Position numbers and translations under genes: made by a program
Part shown: piece after piece, positions 41,147 through 55,442 of the stretch
Numbering within the stretch: position 1 is the stretch's first letter
How the letters are laid out: each line of letters starts with the position of its first letter
The notes under the pieces: generated by a model
Seen by the model: the letters and a program-made list of their open reading frames with translations, nothing else
The model's database searches: none
What the model was told of the DNA's origin: nothing
From: Coriaria nepalensis
Lineage: Eukaryota > Streptophyta > Magnoliopsida > Cucurbitales > Coriariaceae
Direction of reading: 5' to 3'
DNA length: 64,000 nt
Assembly (NCBI GenBank): GCA_027186245.1
Contig: CP114493.1
Coordinates: 4,471,501 to 4,535,500, forward strand

Positions 41147-44100
41147 ACATATCCCCCAATAGTCGTTAGCATGTTTTGCACAAAACTCATGATCGAAGTG
41201 GGTAAAGAGAATTCGTTCAGCTCGCCTTAATATGTGATTCATTGGCTTGAGGTGACTCATTGACATGATTTTAAGGTGAAATAAATACATACATAACCGC
41301 CAAAGATTATTAACATGTTATGCACCAAACTCATGTTTGAATTGTGAAAATTTAATTCATTAGAACCGCCTTCATATGGTTCAATTACTTGAGATGAATC
41401 ATTGACATGATTTTATGGTGAAACAAATGCATACATATCCCCCAAAGGTCATCAACATGTTATGCACGAAACTCATATTTGAAGTGCGAAAATAGAATTT
41501 GTTCGAACAGCCTTCATATAATTCATTGGCTTGATGTGGCTCGTCGACATAATTTTAAGGTGGAATAAACGCATCCATATCCCCCAGATATTATTAATGT
41601 GTTGTGCACGAAACTCATGTTTGAAGTGCGAAAATAGAATTCATTGGAACCGCCTTCATATGGTTCAATGACTTGAGAAGACTCATCGACATGATTCTAA
41701 GGTGAAACAAAAATGCACAAATATCCCCCAAATGTCGTCAGCATGTTGTGCACGAAACTCATGATTCAAGTGCGAAAATAGAATTCGTTCGACTCGCCTT
41801 AATATGATTCAGTGGCTTGAGGTGACTCATTAACATGATTTTAGAATGGAATAAATGCATACATATCCCCTTAATATTATTAACTTGTTGTGCACCAAAC
41901 TCATGTTTGGAGTGCAAAAATAGAATTCATTGGAACCGCCTTCATATGGTTCAATGACTTGAGATGACTCATTGACATAATTTTAAGGTGAAACAAATAC
42001 ACACATATCCCCCAATAGTCGTTAGCATGTTTTGCACAAAACTCATGATCGAAGTGGGTAAATAGAATTCGTTCAGCTCGCCTTAATATGTGATTCATTG
42101 GCTTTAGGTGACTCATTGACATGATTTTAAGGTGAAATAAATACATACATAACCGCCAAAGATTATTAACATGTTATGCACCAAACTCATGTTTGAATTG
42201 TGAAAATTTAATTCATTAGAACCGCCTTCATATGGTTCAATTACTTGAGATGAATCATTGACATGATTTTATGGTGAAACAAATGCATACATATCCCCCA
42301 AAGGTCATCAACATGTTATGCACGAAACTCATATTTGAAGTGCGAAAATAGAATTTGTTCGAACAGCCTTCATATAATTCATTGGCTTGACGTGGCTCGT
42401 CGACATAATTTTAAGGTGGAATAAACGCATCCATATCCCCCAGATATTATTAATGTGTTGTGCACGAAACTCATGTTTGAAGTGCGAAAATAGAATTCAT
42501 TGGAACCGCCTTCATATGGTTCAATGACTTGAGAAGACTCATCGACATGATTCTAAGGTGAAACAAAAATGCACAAATATCCCCCAAATGTCGTCAGCAT
42601 GTTGTGCACGAAACTCATGATTCAAGTGCGAAAATAGAATTCGTTCGACTCGCCTTAATATGATTCAGTGGCTTGAGGTGACTCATTAACATGATTTTAG
42701 AATGGAATAAATGCATACATATCCCCTTAATATTATTAACTTGTTGTGCACCAAACTCATGTTTGGAGTGCAAAAATAGAATTCATTGGAACCGCCTTCA
42801 TATGGTTCAATGACTTGAGATGACTCATTGACATAATTTTAAGGTGAAACAAATACACACATATCCCCCAATAGTCGTTAGCATGTTTTGCACAAAACTC
42901 ATGATCGAAGTGGGTAAATAGAATTCGTTCACCTCGCCTTAATATGTGATTCATTGGCTTGAGGTGACTCATTGACATGATTTTAAGGTGAAATAAATAC
43001 ATACATAACCGCCAAAGATTATTAACATGTTATGCACCAAACTCATGTTTGAATTGTGAAAATTTAATTCATTAGAACCGCCTTCATATGGTTCAATTAC
43101 TTGAGATGAATCATTGACATGATTTTATGGTGAAACAAATGCACACATATCCCCCAAAGGTCATCAACATGTTATGCACGAAACTCATATTTGAAGTGCG
43201 AAAATAGAATTTGTTCGAACAGCCTTCATATAATTCATTGGCTTGACGTGGCTCGTCGACATAATTTTAAGGTGGAATAAACGCATCCATATCCCCCAGA
43301 TATTATTAATGTGTTGTGCACGAAACTCATGTTTGAAGTGCGAAAATAGAATTCATTGGAACCGCCTTCATATGGTTCAATGACTTGAGAAGACTCATCG
43401 ACATGATTCTAAGGTGAAACAAAAATGCACAAATATCCCCCAAATGTCGTCAGCATGTTGTGCACGAAACTCATGATTCAAGTGCGAAAATAGAATTCGT
43501 TCGACTCGCCTTAATATGATTCAGTGGCTTGAGGTGACTCATTAACATGATTTTAGAATGGAATAAATGCATACATATCCCCTTAATATTATTAACTTGT
43601 TGTGCACCAAACTCATGTTTGGAGTGCAAAAATAGAATTCATTGGAACCGCCTTCATATGGTTCAATGACTTGAGATGACTCATTGACATAATTTTAAGG
43701 TGAAACAAATACACACATATCCCCCAATAGTCGTTAGCATGTTTTGCACAAAACTCATGATCGAAGTGGGTAAATAGAATTCGTTCACCTCGCCTTAATA
43801 TGTGATTCATTGGCTTGAGGTGACTCATTGACATGATTTTAAGGTGAAATAAATACATACATAACCGCCAAAGATTATTAACATGTTATGCACCAAACTC
43901 ATGTTTGAATTGTGAAAATTTAATTCATTAGAACCGCCTTCATATGGTTCAATTACTTGAGATGAATCATTGACATGATTTTATGGTGAAACAAATGCAC
44001 ACATATCCCCCAAAGGTCATCAACATGTTATGCACGAAACTCATATTTGAAGTGCGAAAATAGAATTTGTTCGAACAGCCTTCATATAATTCATTGGCTT

Positions 44101-46758
44101 GACGTGGCTCGTCGACATAATTTTAAGGTGGAATAAACGCATCCATATCCCCCAGATATTATTAATGTGTTGTGCACGAAACTCATGTTTGAAGTGCGAA
44201 AATAGAATTCATTGGAACCGCCTTCATATGGTTCAATGACTTGAGAAGACTCATCGACATGATTCTAAGGTGAAACAAAAATGCACAAATATCCCCCAAA
44301 TGTCGTCAGCATGTTGTGCACGAAACTCATGATTCAAGTGCGAAAATAGAATTCGTTCGACTCGCCTTAATATGATTCAGTGGCTTGAGGTGACTCATTA
44401 ACATGATTTTAGAATGGAATAAATGCATACATATCCCCTTAATATTATTAACTTGTTGTGCACCAAACTCATGTTTGGAGTGCAAAAATAGAATTCATTG
44501 GAACCGCCTTCATATGGTTCAATGACTTGAGATGACTCATTGACATAATTTTAAGGTGAAACAAATACACACATATCCCCCAATAGTCGTTAGCATGTTT
44601 TGCACAAAACTCATGATCGAAGTGGGTAAATAGAATTCGTTCAGCTCGCCTTAATATGTGATTCATTGGCTTTAGGTGACTCATTGACATGATTTTAAGG
44701 TGAAATAAATACATACATAACCGCCAAAGATTATTAACATGTTATGCACCAAACTCATGTTTGAATTGTGAAAATTTAATTCATTAGAACCGCCTTCATA
44801 TGGTTCAATTACTTGAGATGAATCATTGACATGATTTTATGGTGAAACAAATGCATACATATCCCCCAAAGGTCATCAACATGTTATGCACGAAACTCAT
44901 ATTTGAAGTGCGAAAATAGAATTTGTTCGAACAGCCTTCATATAATTCATTGGCTTGACGTGGCTCGTCGACATAATTTTAAGGTGGAATAAACGCATCC
45001 ATATCCCCCAGATATTATTAATGTGTTGTGCACGAAACTCATGTTTGAAGTGCGAAAATAGAATTCATTGGAACCGCCTTCATATGGTTCAATGACTTGA
45101 GAAGACTCATCGACATGATTCTAAGGTGAAACAAAAATGCACAAATATCCCCCAAATGTCGTCAGCATGTTGTGCACGAAACTCATGATTCAAGTGCGAA
45201 AATAGAATTCGTTCGACTCGCCTTAATATGATTCAGTGGCTTGAGGTGACTCATTAACATGATTTTAGAATGGAATAAATGCATACATATCCCCTTAATA
45301 TTATTAACTTGTTGTGCACCAAACTCATGTTTGGAGTGCAAAAATAGAATTCATTGGAACCGCCTTCATATGGTTCAATGACTTGAGATGACTCATTGAC
45401 ATAATTTTAAGGTGAAACAAATACACACATATCCCCCAATAGTCGTTAGCATGTTTTGCACAAAACTCATGATCGAAGTGGGTAAATAGAATTCGTTCAG
45501 CTCGCCTTAATATGTGATTCATTGGCTTTAGGTGACTCATTGACATGATTTTAAGGTGAAATAAATACATACATAACCGCCAAAGATTATTAACATGTTA
45601 TGCACCAAACTCATGTTTGAATTGTGAAAATTTAATTCATTAGAACCGCCTTCATATGGTTCAATTACTTGAGATGAATCATTGACATGATTTTATGGTG
45701 AAACAAATGCATACATATCCCCCAAAGGTCATCAACATGTTATGCACGAAACTCATATTTGAAGTGCGAAAATAGAATTTGTTCGAACAGCCTTCATATA
45801 ATTCATTGGCTTGACGTGGCTCGTCGACATAATTTTAAGGTGGAATAAACGCATCCATATCCCCCAGATATTATTAATGTGTTGTGCACGAAACTCATGT
45901 TTGAAGTGCGAAAATAGAATTCATTGGAACCGCCTTCATATGGTTCAATGACTTGAGAAGACTCATCGACATGATTCTAAGGTGAAACAAAAATGCACAA
46001 ATATCCCCCAAATGTCGTCAGCATGTTGTGCACGAAACTCATGATTCAAGTGCGAAAATAGAATTCGTTCGACTCGCCTTAATATGATTCAGTGGCTTGA
46101 GGTGACTCATTAACATGATTTTAGAATGGAATAAATGCATACATATCCCCTTAATATTATTAACTTGTTGTGCACCAAACTCATGTTTGGAGTGCAAAAA
46201 TAGAATTCATTGGAACCGCCTTCATATGGTTCAATGACTTGAGATGACTCATTGACATAATTTTAAGGTGAAACAAATACACACATATCCCCCAATAGTC
46301 GTTAGCATGTTTTGCACAAAACTCATGATCGAAGTGGGTAAATAGAATTCGTTCAGCTCGCCTTAATATGTGATTCATTGGCTTTAGGTGACTCATTGAC
46401 ATGATTTTAAGGTGAAATAAATACATACATAACCGCCAAAGATTATTAACATGTTATGCACCAAACTCATGTTTGAATTGTGAAAATTTAATTCATTAGA
46501 ACCGCCTTCATATGGTTCAATTACTTGAGATGAATCATTGACATGATTTTATGGTGAAACAAATGCATACATATCCCCCAAAGGTCATCAACATGTTATG
46601 CACGAAACTCATATTTGAAGTGCGAAAATAGAATTTGTTCGAACAGCCTTCATATAATTCATTGGCTTGACGTGGCTCGTCGACATAATTTTAAGGTGGA
46701 ATAAACGCATCCATATCCCCCAGATATTATTAATGTGTTGTGCACGAAACTCATGTTT
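41147..46758 (+). repeat. 6-monomer HOR array, ~6.5 copies of 856 bp
   Basis: Corresponding points at 41290, 42146, 43002, 43858, 44714, 45570 and 46426 are each exactly 856 bp apart. The monomers are strictly (A B)x3. In order they match monomers 12 ('CCCAATAGTCGTTAGC'), 13 ('ATAACCGCCAAAGATTATT'), 14, 15 ('CGCATCCATATCCCCCAG'), 18 ('AAAAATGCACAAATAT') and 19 of the 31-monomer unit. At least two subtypes exist. One has CAGCTCGCC, GCTTTAGG and GCATACATAT (copies at 42146, 44714, 45570, 46426); the other has CACCTCGCC, GCTTGAGG and GCACACATAT (43002, 43858). The array ends at 46759, where TTTGAAGTGCG becomes TTTCAAGTGCA. Confidence 0.94.
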
Positions 46759-49700
46759 CAAGTGCAAAAATAGAATTCATTGGAACCGCCTTCATATGGT
46801 TCAATGAGTTGAGATGACTCATTGACATGATATTAAGGTGAAAACAAATGCAGACATATCCCCCCAATTTCATTAACACGTTATGCACGAACCTAATATT
46901 TGAAGTGCTAAAATAGAATTTGTTCGGATCGCCTACTTATTATTCATTGGCTTGAGGTGACTCATTCACACGATTTTAAGGTAGAATAAATGCATACATA
47001 TCCCCCAAATATTATAACATGTTGTGCACAAAAGTCATGTTTGAAGTGCGAAAATGAATTTATTGGAACGCCTTCGTATGGTCCAATGACTTGAGATGAC
47101 TCGTTGACATGATTTTATGGTGAAACAAAAGTACACATATCCCCCAAAGGTCGTTAGCATGTTGTGCATGAAACTCATGTTTGAAATGCGAAAATAGAAT
47201 TCGTTCAACTCGTCTTAATATGATTCATTGGCCTGAGGTGACTCATTGACATGATTTTAAGGTGGAATAAATCCATACATATCCCCTAAATATTATTAAC
47301 TTAGTGTGCGCCAAACTCATGTTTGAAGTGCAAAAATAAAATTAATTGGAACCGCCTTCATACGGTTCAATGTCTAGAGATGAATCATTGACATGATTTT
47401 AAGGAGAAACAAATGCAGACATATCACCCAAAGGTCATTAACATGTTATGCACGAACCTCATATTTGAAGTGCTAAAATAGAATTTGTTCGAATCGCCTA
47501 CTTATTATTCATTGGCTTGAGGTGACTCATTCACACAATTTTAAGGTGGAATAAATGCATACATATCCCCCAAATATTAGTAACATGTTGTGCACGAAAC
47601 TCATGTTTGAAGTGCAAAAATAGAATTCATTGGAACCGCCTTCTTATGGTTCAATGACTTTAGATGACTCGTTGACAAGATTTTAAGGTAAAACAAATGC
47701 ACACATATCTCCCAATGGTCGTTAGCATGTTGTGCACGAAACTCATGATTCAATTGCGAAAATAGAATTCGTTCGACTCGCCTTAATATGATTCAGTTGC
47801 TTGAGGTGACTCATTAACATGATTTTAGAATGGATTAAATGCATACATATCCCCTTAATATTATTAACTTGTTGTGCACCAAAACTCATGTTTGAAGTGC
47901 AAAAATAGAATTCATTAGAACCGCCTTCATATGGTTCAATGACTTGAGATGACTCATTGACATGATTTTAAGGTGAAACAAATGTAGACATATCCCCCCA
48001 AGGTCATTAACACGTTATGCACGAACCTCATATTTGAAGTGCTAAAATAGAATTTGTTTGAATCGCCTACTTATTATTCATTGGCTTAAGATGACTCATT
48101 TACACGATTTTAAGGTAGAATAAATGCATACATATCCCCCAAATATTATAACATGTTGTGCACAAAAGTCATGTTTGAAGTGCGAAAATGAATTTATTGG
48201 AACGCCTTCGTATGGTCCAATGACTTGAGATGACTCATTGACATGATTTTATGGTGAAACAAATGTACACATATCCCCCAAAGGTCGTTAGCATGTTGTG
48301 CATGAAACTCATGTTTGAAGTGCGAAAATAGAATTCGTTCAAATCGTCTTAATATGATTCATTGGCCTCGTCTTAATATGATTCATTGGCCTGAGGTGAC
48401 TCATTGACCTGATTTTAAGGTGGAATAAATCCATACATATCCCCTAAATATTATTAACTTGTTGTGCGCCAAACTCATGTTTGAAGTGCAAAAATAAAAT
48501 TAATTGGAACCGCCTTCATACGGTTCAATGTCTAGAGATGAAACATTGACATGATTTTAAGGCGAAACAAATGCAGACATATCCCCCAAAGGTCATTAAC
48601 ATGTTATGCACGAACGTTATATTTGAAGTGCTATAAAAGAATTTGTTCGAATCGCCTACTTATTATTCATTGGCTTGAGGTGACTCATTTACACAATTTT
48701 AAGGTGGAATAAATGCATACATAACCCCCAAATATTATTAACATGTTGTGCACGAAAGTCATGTTTGAAGTGCGAAAATGAATTTATTGGAACTCCTTCG
48801 TATGGTCCAATGACTTGAGATGACTCATTGACATGATTTTATGGTGAAACAAATGTACACATATCCCCCAAAGGTCGTTAGCATGTTGTGCATGAAACTC
48901 ATGTTTGAAGTGCGAAAATAGAATTCGTTCAACTTGTCTTAATATGATTCATTGGCCTGAGGTGACTCATTGACATGATTTTAAGATGGAATAAATCCAT
49001 ACATATCCCCTAAATATTATTAACTTGTTGTGCGCCAAACTCATGTTTGAAGTGCAAAAATAAAATTAATTGGAACTGCCTTGATACGGTTCAATGTCTA
49101 GAGATGAATCATTCACATGACTTTAAGGAGAAACAAATGCAGACATATCACCCAAAGGTCATTAACATGTTATGCACGAACCTCATATTTGAAGTGCTAA
49201 AATAGAATTTGTTCGAATCGCCTACTTATTATTCATTGGCTTGAGGTGACTCATTCACACAATTTTAAGGTGGAATAAATGCATGCATATCCCCCAAATA
49301 TTATTAACATATTGTGCACGAAAGTCATGTTTGAAGTGCGAAAATAGAATTCATTACAACTGCCTTCATATGGTTCAATGAGTTGAGATGACTCATTGAC
49401 ATAATTTTAGGGTGAAACAAGTGCACACGTGGATCCCAAAGGTTATTAACATGTTATGCACGAACCTCATATTTGAAGTGCTAAAATAGAATTTGTTCGA
49501 ATCGCCTACTTATTATTTATTGGCTTGAGGTGACTCATTCACACAATTTTAAGGTGGAATAAATGCATACATATCCCCCAAATATTATTAACATGTTGTG
49601 CACGAAACTCATGTTTGAAGTGCGAAAATAGAATTCATTGGAACCGCCTTCATACGGTTCAATAACTTGAGATGACTCATTGACATGATTTTATGGTGAA

Positions 49701-49994
49701 ACAAATGCACACATGGATCCCAAAGGTCATTAACATGTTATGCACGAACCTCATATTTGAAGTGCCAAAATAGAATTTGTTCGAATCGCCTACTTATTAT
49801 TTATTGGCTTGAGGTGACTCATTCACACAATTTTAAGGTGGAATAAATGGATACATATCCCCCAAATATTATTAACATGTTGTGCACGAAACCCATGTTT
49901 TAAGTACGAAAATGGAATTCATTTGAACCGCCTTCATATGGTTGAATGACTTGAGATGACTCATTGACATAATTTTAAGGTGAAACAAATACAC
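46759..49994 (+). repeat. ~23-monomer spacer block, copy 1
   Basis: About 3.24 kb of diverged A/B monomers between 856-bp arrays. Markers are 'CCCCCCAATTTCATTAAC' near 46860, 'ACTTAGTGTGCGCC' near 47300, the 24-bp tandem duplication at 48344-48391, 'GTGCTATAAAAGAATTTG' near 48630, and two GGATCC monomers (49431, 49715). Several monomers follow the order of monomers 24-31 of the left-hand unit, showing common origin. Confidence 0.88.
48344..48391 (+). repeat. 24-bp minisatellite in spacer monomer, 2 copies
   Basis: A 24-bp unit starting TCGTCTTAATATG and ending TTCATTGGCC occurs twice head to tail inside one class B monomer. The equivalent stretch is single in other monomers (for example near 47213). 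This local expansion sits inside the satellite monomer. Confidence 0.95.
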
Positions 49995-52182
49995 ACATAT
50001 CCCCCAATAGTCGTTAGCATGTTTTGCACAAAACTCATGATCGAAGTGGGTAAAGAGAATTCGTTCAACTTGCCTTAATATGTGATTCATTGGCTTGAGG
50101 TGACTCATTGACATGATTTTAAGGTGAAATAAATACATACATAACCGCCAAAGATTATTAACATGTTATGCACCAAACTCATGTTTGAATTGTGAAAATT
50201 TAATACATTAGAACCGCCTTCATATGGTTCAATTACTTGAGATGAATCATTGACATGATTTTATGGTGAAACAAATGCACACATATCCCCCAAAGGTCAT
50301 CAACATGTTATGCACGAAACTCATATTTGAAGTGCGAAAATAGAATTTGTTCGAACAGCCTTCATATAATTCATTGGCTTGACGTGGCTCGTCGACATAA
50401 TTTTAAGGTGGAATAAACGCATCCATATCCCCCAGATATTATTAATGTGTTGTGCACGAAACTCATGTTTGAAGTGCGAAAATAGAATTCATTGGAACCG
50501 CCTTCATATGGTTCAATGACTTGAGAAGACTCATCGACATGATTCTAAGGTGAAACAAAAATGCACAAATATCCCCCAAATGTCGTCAGCATGTTGTGCA
50601 CGAAACTCATGATTCAAGTGCGAAAATAGAATTCGTTCGACTCGCCTTAATATGATTCAGTGGCTTGAGGTGACTCATTAACATGATTTTAGAATGGAAT
50701 AAATGCATACATATCCCCTTAATATTATTAACTTGTTGTGCACCAAACTCATGTTTGGAGTGCAAAAATAGAATTCATTGGAACCGCCTTCATATGGTTC
50801 AATGACTTGAGATGACTCATTGACATAATTTTAAGGTGAAACAAATACACACATATCCCCCAATAGTCGTTAGCATGTTTTGCACAAAACTCATGATCGA
50901 AGTGGGTAAATAGAATTCGTTCAGCTCGCCTTAATATGTGATTCATTGGCTTTAGGTGACTCATTGACATGATTTTAAGGTGAAATAAATACATACATAA
51001 CCGCCAAAGATTATTAACATGTTATGCACCAAACTCATGTTTGAATTGTGAAAATTTAATTCATTAGAACCGCCTTCATATGGTTCAATTACTTGAGATG
51101 AATCATTGACATGATTTTATGGTGAAACAAATGCACACATATCCCCCAAAGGTCATCAACATGTTATGCACGAAACTCATATTTGAAGTGCGAAAATAGA
51201 ATTTGTTCGAACAGCCTTCATATAATTCATTGGCTTGACGTGGCTCGTCGACATAATTTTAAGGTGGAATAAACGCATCCATATCCCCCAGATATTATTA
51301 ATGTGTTGTGCACGAAACTCATGTTTGAAGTGCGAAAATAGAATTCATTGGAACCGCCTTCATATGGTTCAATGACTTGAGAAGACTCATCGACATGATT
51401 CTAAGGTGAAACAAAAATGCACAAATATCCCCCAAATGTCGTCAGCATGTTGTGCACGAAACTCATGATTCAAGTGCGAAAATAGAATTCGTTCGACTCG
51501 CCTTAATATGATTCAGTGGCTTGAGGTGACTCATTAACATGATTTTAGAATGGAATAAATGCATACATATCCCCTTAATATTATTAACTTGTTGTGCACC
51601 AAACTCATGTTTGGAGTGCAAAAATAGAATTCATTGGAACCGCCTTCATATGGTTCAATGACTTGAGATGACTCATTGACATAATTTTAAGGTGAAACAA
51701 ATACACACATATCCCCCAATAGTCGTTAGCATGTTTTGCACAAAACTCATGATCGAAGTGGGTAAATAGAATTCGTTCAGCTCGCCTTAATATGTGATTC
51801 ATTGGCTTTAGGTGACTCATTGACATGATTTTAAGGTGAAATAAATACATACATAACCGCCAAAGATTATTAACATGTTATGCACCAAACTCATGTTTGA
51901 ATTGTGAAAATTTAATTCATTAGAACCGCCTTCATATGGTTCAATTACTTGAGATGAATCATTGACATGATTTTATGGTGAAACAAATGCATACATATCC
52001 CCCAAAGGTCATCAACATGTTATGCACGAAACTCATATTTGAAGTGCGAAAATAGAATTTGTTCGAACAGCCTTCATATAATTCATTGGCTTGACGTGGC
52101 TCGTCGACATAATTTTAAGGTGGAATAAACGCATCCATATCCCCCAGATATTATTAATGTGTTGTGCACGAAACTCATGTTT
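49995..52182 (+). repeat. 6-monomer HOR, ~2.5 copies of 856 bp
   Basis: Corresponding points at 50138, 50994 and 51850. The first copy has CAACTTGCC and GCTTGAGG (spacer-edge type); the next two have CAGCTCGCC and GCTTTAGG. It ends at 52183 with the same TTTCAAGTGCA junction seen at 46759. Confidence 0.93.
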
Positions 52183-55100
52183 CAAGTGCAAAAATAGAAT
52201 TCATTGGAACCGCCTTCATATGGTTCAATGAGTTGAGATGACTCATTGACATGATATTAAGGTGAAAACAAATGCAGACATATCCCCCCAATTTCATTAA
52301 CACGTTATGCACGAACCTAATATTTGAAGTGCTAAAATAGAATTTGTTCGGATCGCCTACTTATTATTCATTGGCTTGAGGTGACTCATTCACACGATTT
52401 TAAGGTAGAATAAATGCATACATATCCCCCAAATATTATAACATGTTGTGCACAAAAGTCATGTTTGAAGTGCGAAAATGAATTTATTGGAACGCCTTCG
52501 TATGGTCCAATGACTTGAGATGACTCGTTGACATGATTTTATGGTGAAACAAAAGTACACATATCCCCCAAAGGTCGTTAGCATGTTGTGCATGAAACTC
52601 ATGTTTGAAATGCGAAAATAGAATTCGTTCAACTCGTCTTAATATGATTCATTGGCCTGAGGTGACTCATTGACATGATTTTAAGGTGGAATAAATCCAT
52701 ACATATCCCCTAAATATTATTAACTTAGTGTGCGCCAAACTCATGTTTGAAGTGCAAAAATAAAATTAATTGGAACCGCCTTCATACGGTTCAATGTCTA
52801 GAGATGAATCATTGACATGATTTTAAGGAGAAACAAATGCAGACATATCACCCAAAGGTCATTAACATGTTATGCACGAACCTCATATTTGAAGTGCTAA
52901 AATAGAATTTGTTCGAATCGCCTACTTATTATTCATTGGCTTGAGGTGACTCATTCACACAATTTTAAGGTGGAATAAATGCATACATATCCCCCAAATA
53001 TTAGTAACATGTTGTGCACGAAACTCATGTTTGAAGTGCAAAAATAGAATTCATTGGAACCGCCTTCTTATGGTTCAATGACTTTAGATGACTCGTTGAC
53101 AAGATTTTAAGGTAAAACAAATGCACACATATCTCCCAATGGTCGTTAGCATGTTGTGCACGAAACTCATGATTCAATTGCGAAAATAGAATTCGTTCGA
53201 CTCGCCTTAATATGATTCAGTTGCTTGAGGTGACTCATTAACATGATTTTAGAATGGATTAAATGCATACATATCCCCTTAATATTATTAACTTGTTGTG
53301 CACCAAAACTCATGTTTGAAGTGCAAAAATAGAATTCATTAGAACCGCCTTCATATGGTTCAATGACTTGAGATGACTCATTGACATGATTTTAAGGTGA
53401 AACAAATGTAGACATATCCCCCCAAGGTCATTAACACGTTATGCACGAACCTCATATTTGAAGTGCTAAAATAGAATTTGTTTGAATCGCCTACTTATTA
53501 TTCATTGGCTTAAGATGACTCATTTACACGATTTTAAGGTAGAATAAATGCATACATATCCCCCAAATATTATAACATGTTGTGCACAAAAGTCATGTTT
53601 GAAGTGCGAAAATGAATTTATTGGAACGCCTTCGTATGGTCCAATGACTTGAGATGACTCATTGACATGATTTTATGGTGAAACAAATGTACACATATCC
53701 CCCAAAGGTCGTTAGCATGTTGTGCATGAAACTCATGTTTGAAGTGCGAAAATAGAATTCGTTCAAATCGTCTTAATATGATTCATTGGCCTCGTCTTAA
53801 TATGATTCATTGGCCTCGTCTTAATATGATTCATTGGCCTGAGGTGACTCATTGACCTGATTTTAAGGTGGAATAAATCCATACATATCCCCTAAATATT
53901 ATTAACTTGTTGTGCGCCAAACTCATGTTTGAAGTGCAAAAATAAAATTAATTGGAACCGCCTTCATACGGTTCAATGTCTAGAGATGAAACATTGACAT
54001 GATTTTAAGGCGAAACAAATGCAGACATATCCCCCAAAGGTCATTAACATGTTATGCACGAACGTTATATTTGAAGTGCTATAAAAGAATTTGTTCGAAT
54101 CGCCTACTTATTATTCATTGGCTTGAGGTGACTCATTTACACAATTTTAAGGTGGAATAAATGCATACATAACCCCCAAATATTATTAACATGTTGTGCA
54201 CGAAAGTCATGTTTGAAGTGCGAAAATGAATTTATTGGAACTCCTTCGTATGGTCCAATGACTTGAGATGACTCATTGACATGATTTTATGGTGAAACAA
54301 ATGTACACATATCCCCCAAAGGTCGTTAGCATGTTGTGCATGAAACTCATGTTTGAAGTGCGAAAATAGAATTCGTTCAACTTGTCTTAATATGATTCAT
54401 TGGCCTGAGGTGACTCATTGACATGATTTTAAGATGGAATAAATCCATACATATCCCCTAAATATTATTAACTTGTTGTGCGCCAAACTCATGTTTGAAG
54501 TGCAAAAATAAAATTAATTGGAACCGCCTTGATACGGTTCAATGTCTAGAGATGAATCATTCACATGACTTTAAGGAGAAACAAATGCAGACATATCACC
54601 CAAAGGTCATTAACATGTTATGCACGAACCTCATATTTGAAGTGCTAAAATAGAATTTGTTCGAATCGCCTACTTATTATTCATTGGCTTGAGGTGACTC
54701 ATTCACACAATTTTAAGGTGGAATAAATGCATGCATATCCCCCAAATATTATTAACATATTGTGCACGAAAGTCATGTTTGAAGTGCGAAAATAGAATTC
54801 ATTACAACTGCCTTCATATGGTTCAATGAGTTGAGATGACTCATTGACATAATTTTAGGGTGAAACAAGTGCACACGTGGATCCCAAAGGTTATTAACAT
54901 GTTATGCACGAACCTCATATTTGAAGTGCTAAAATAGAATTTGTTCGAATCGCCTACTTATTATTTATTGGCTTGAGGTGACTCATTCACACAATTTTAA
55001 GGTGGAATAAATGCATACATATCCCCCAAATATTATTAACATGTTGTGCACGAAACTCATGTTTGAAGTGCGAAAATAGAATTCATTGGAACCGCCTTCA

Positions 55101-55442
55101 TACGGTTCAATAACTTGAGATGACTCATTGACATGATTTTATGGTGAAACAAATGCACACATGGATCCCAAAGGTCATTAACATGTTATGCACGAACCTC
55201 ATATTTGAAGTGCCAAAATAGAATTTGTTCGAATCGCCTACTTATTATTTATTGGCTTGAGGTGACTCATTCACACAATTTTAAGGTGGAATAAATGGAT
55301 ACATATCCCCCAAATATTATTAACATGTTGTGCACGAAACCCATGTTTTAAGTACGAAAATGGAATTCATTTGAACCGCCTTCATATGGTTGAATGACTT
55401 GAGATGACTCATTGACATAATTTTAAGGTGAAACAAATACAC
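52183..55442 (+). repeat. ~23-monomer spacer block, copy 2
   Basis: Near-identical to 46759-49994 but 24 bp longer because the internal minisatellite has three units. GGATCC sites are at 54879 and 55163. Confidence 0.92.
53768..53839 (+). repeat. 24-bp minisatellite, 3 copies
   Basis: Same site and unit as 48344-48391, with three perfect tandem units. The extra unit accounts exactly for this composite repeat being 5448 bp instead of 5424 bp. Confidence 0.95.

Noticed and set aside
41024..41290. Minus-strand 81-88-codon open frames repeated every 856 bp from 41024 to 61890
   Set aside because: The frames read through almost two monomers, and the protein repeats the same phrase (YLFHLKIMSMSHLK) because the DNA does. 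Other monomers carry stops in the same frame. This is a satellite reading frame, not a gene.
48340..48395. 24-bp tandem as a possible CRISPR array
   Set aside because: Units are directly adjacent with no spacers and lie inside a eukaryotic satellite monomer.
48620..48650. TATAAAAG in the spacer block (also near 54080 and 59530) as a TATA box
   Set aside because: It arises from a one-base change of the usual GTGCTAAAATAGAATTTG, and no gene or transcript feature follows. Chance resemblance.
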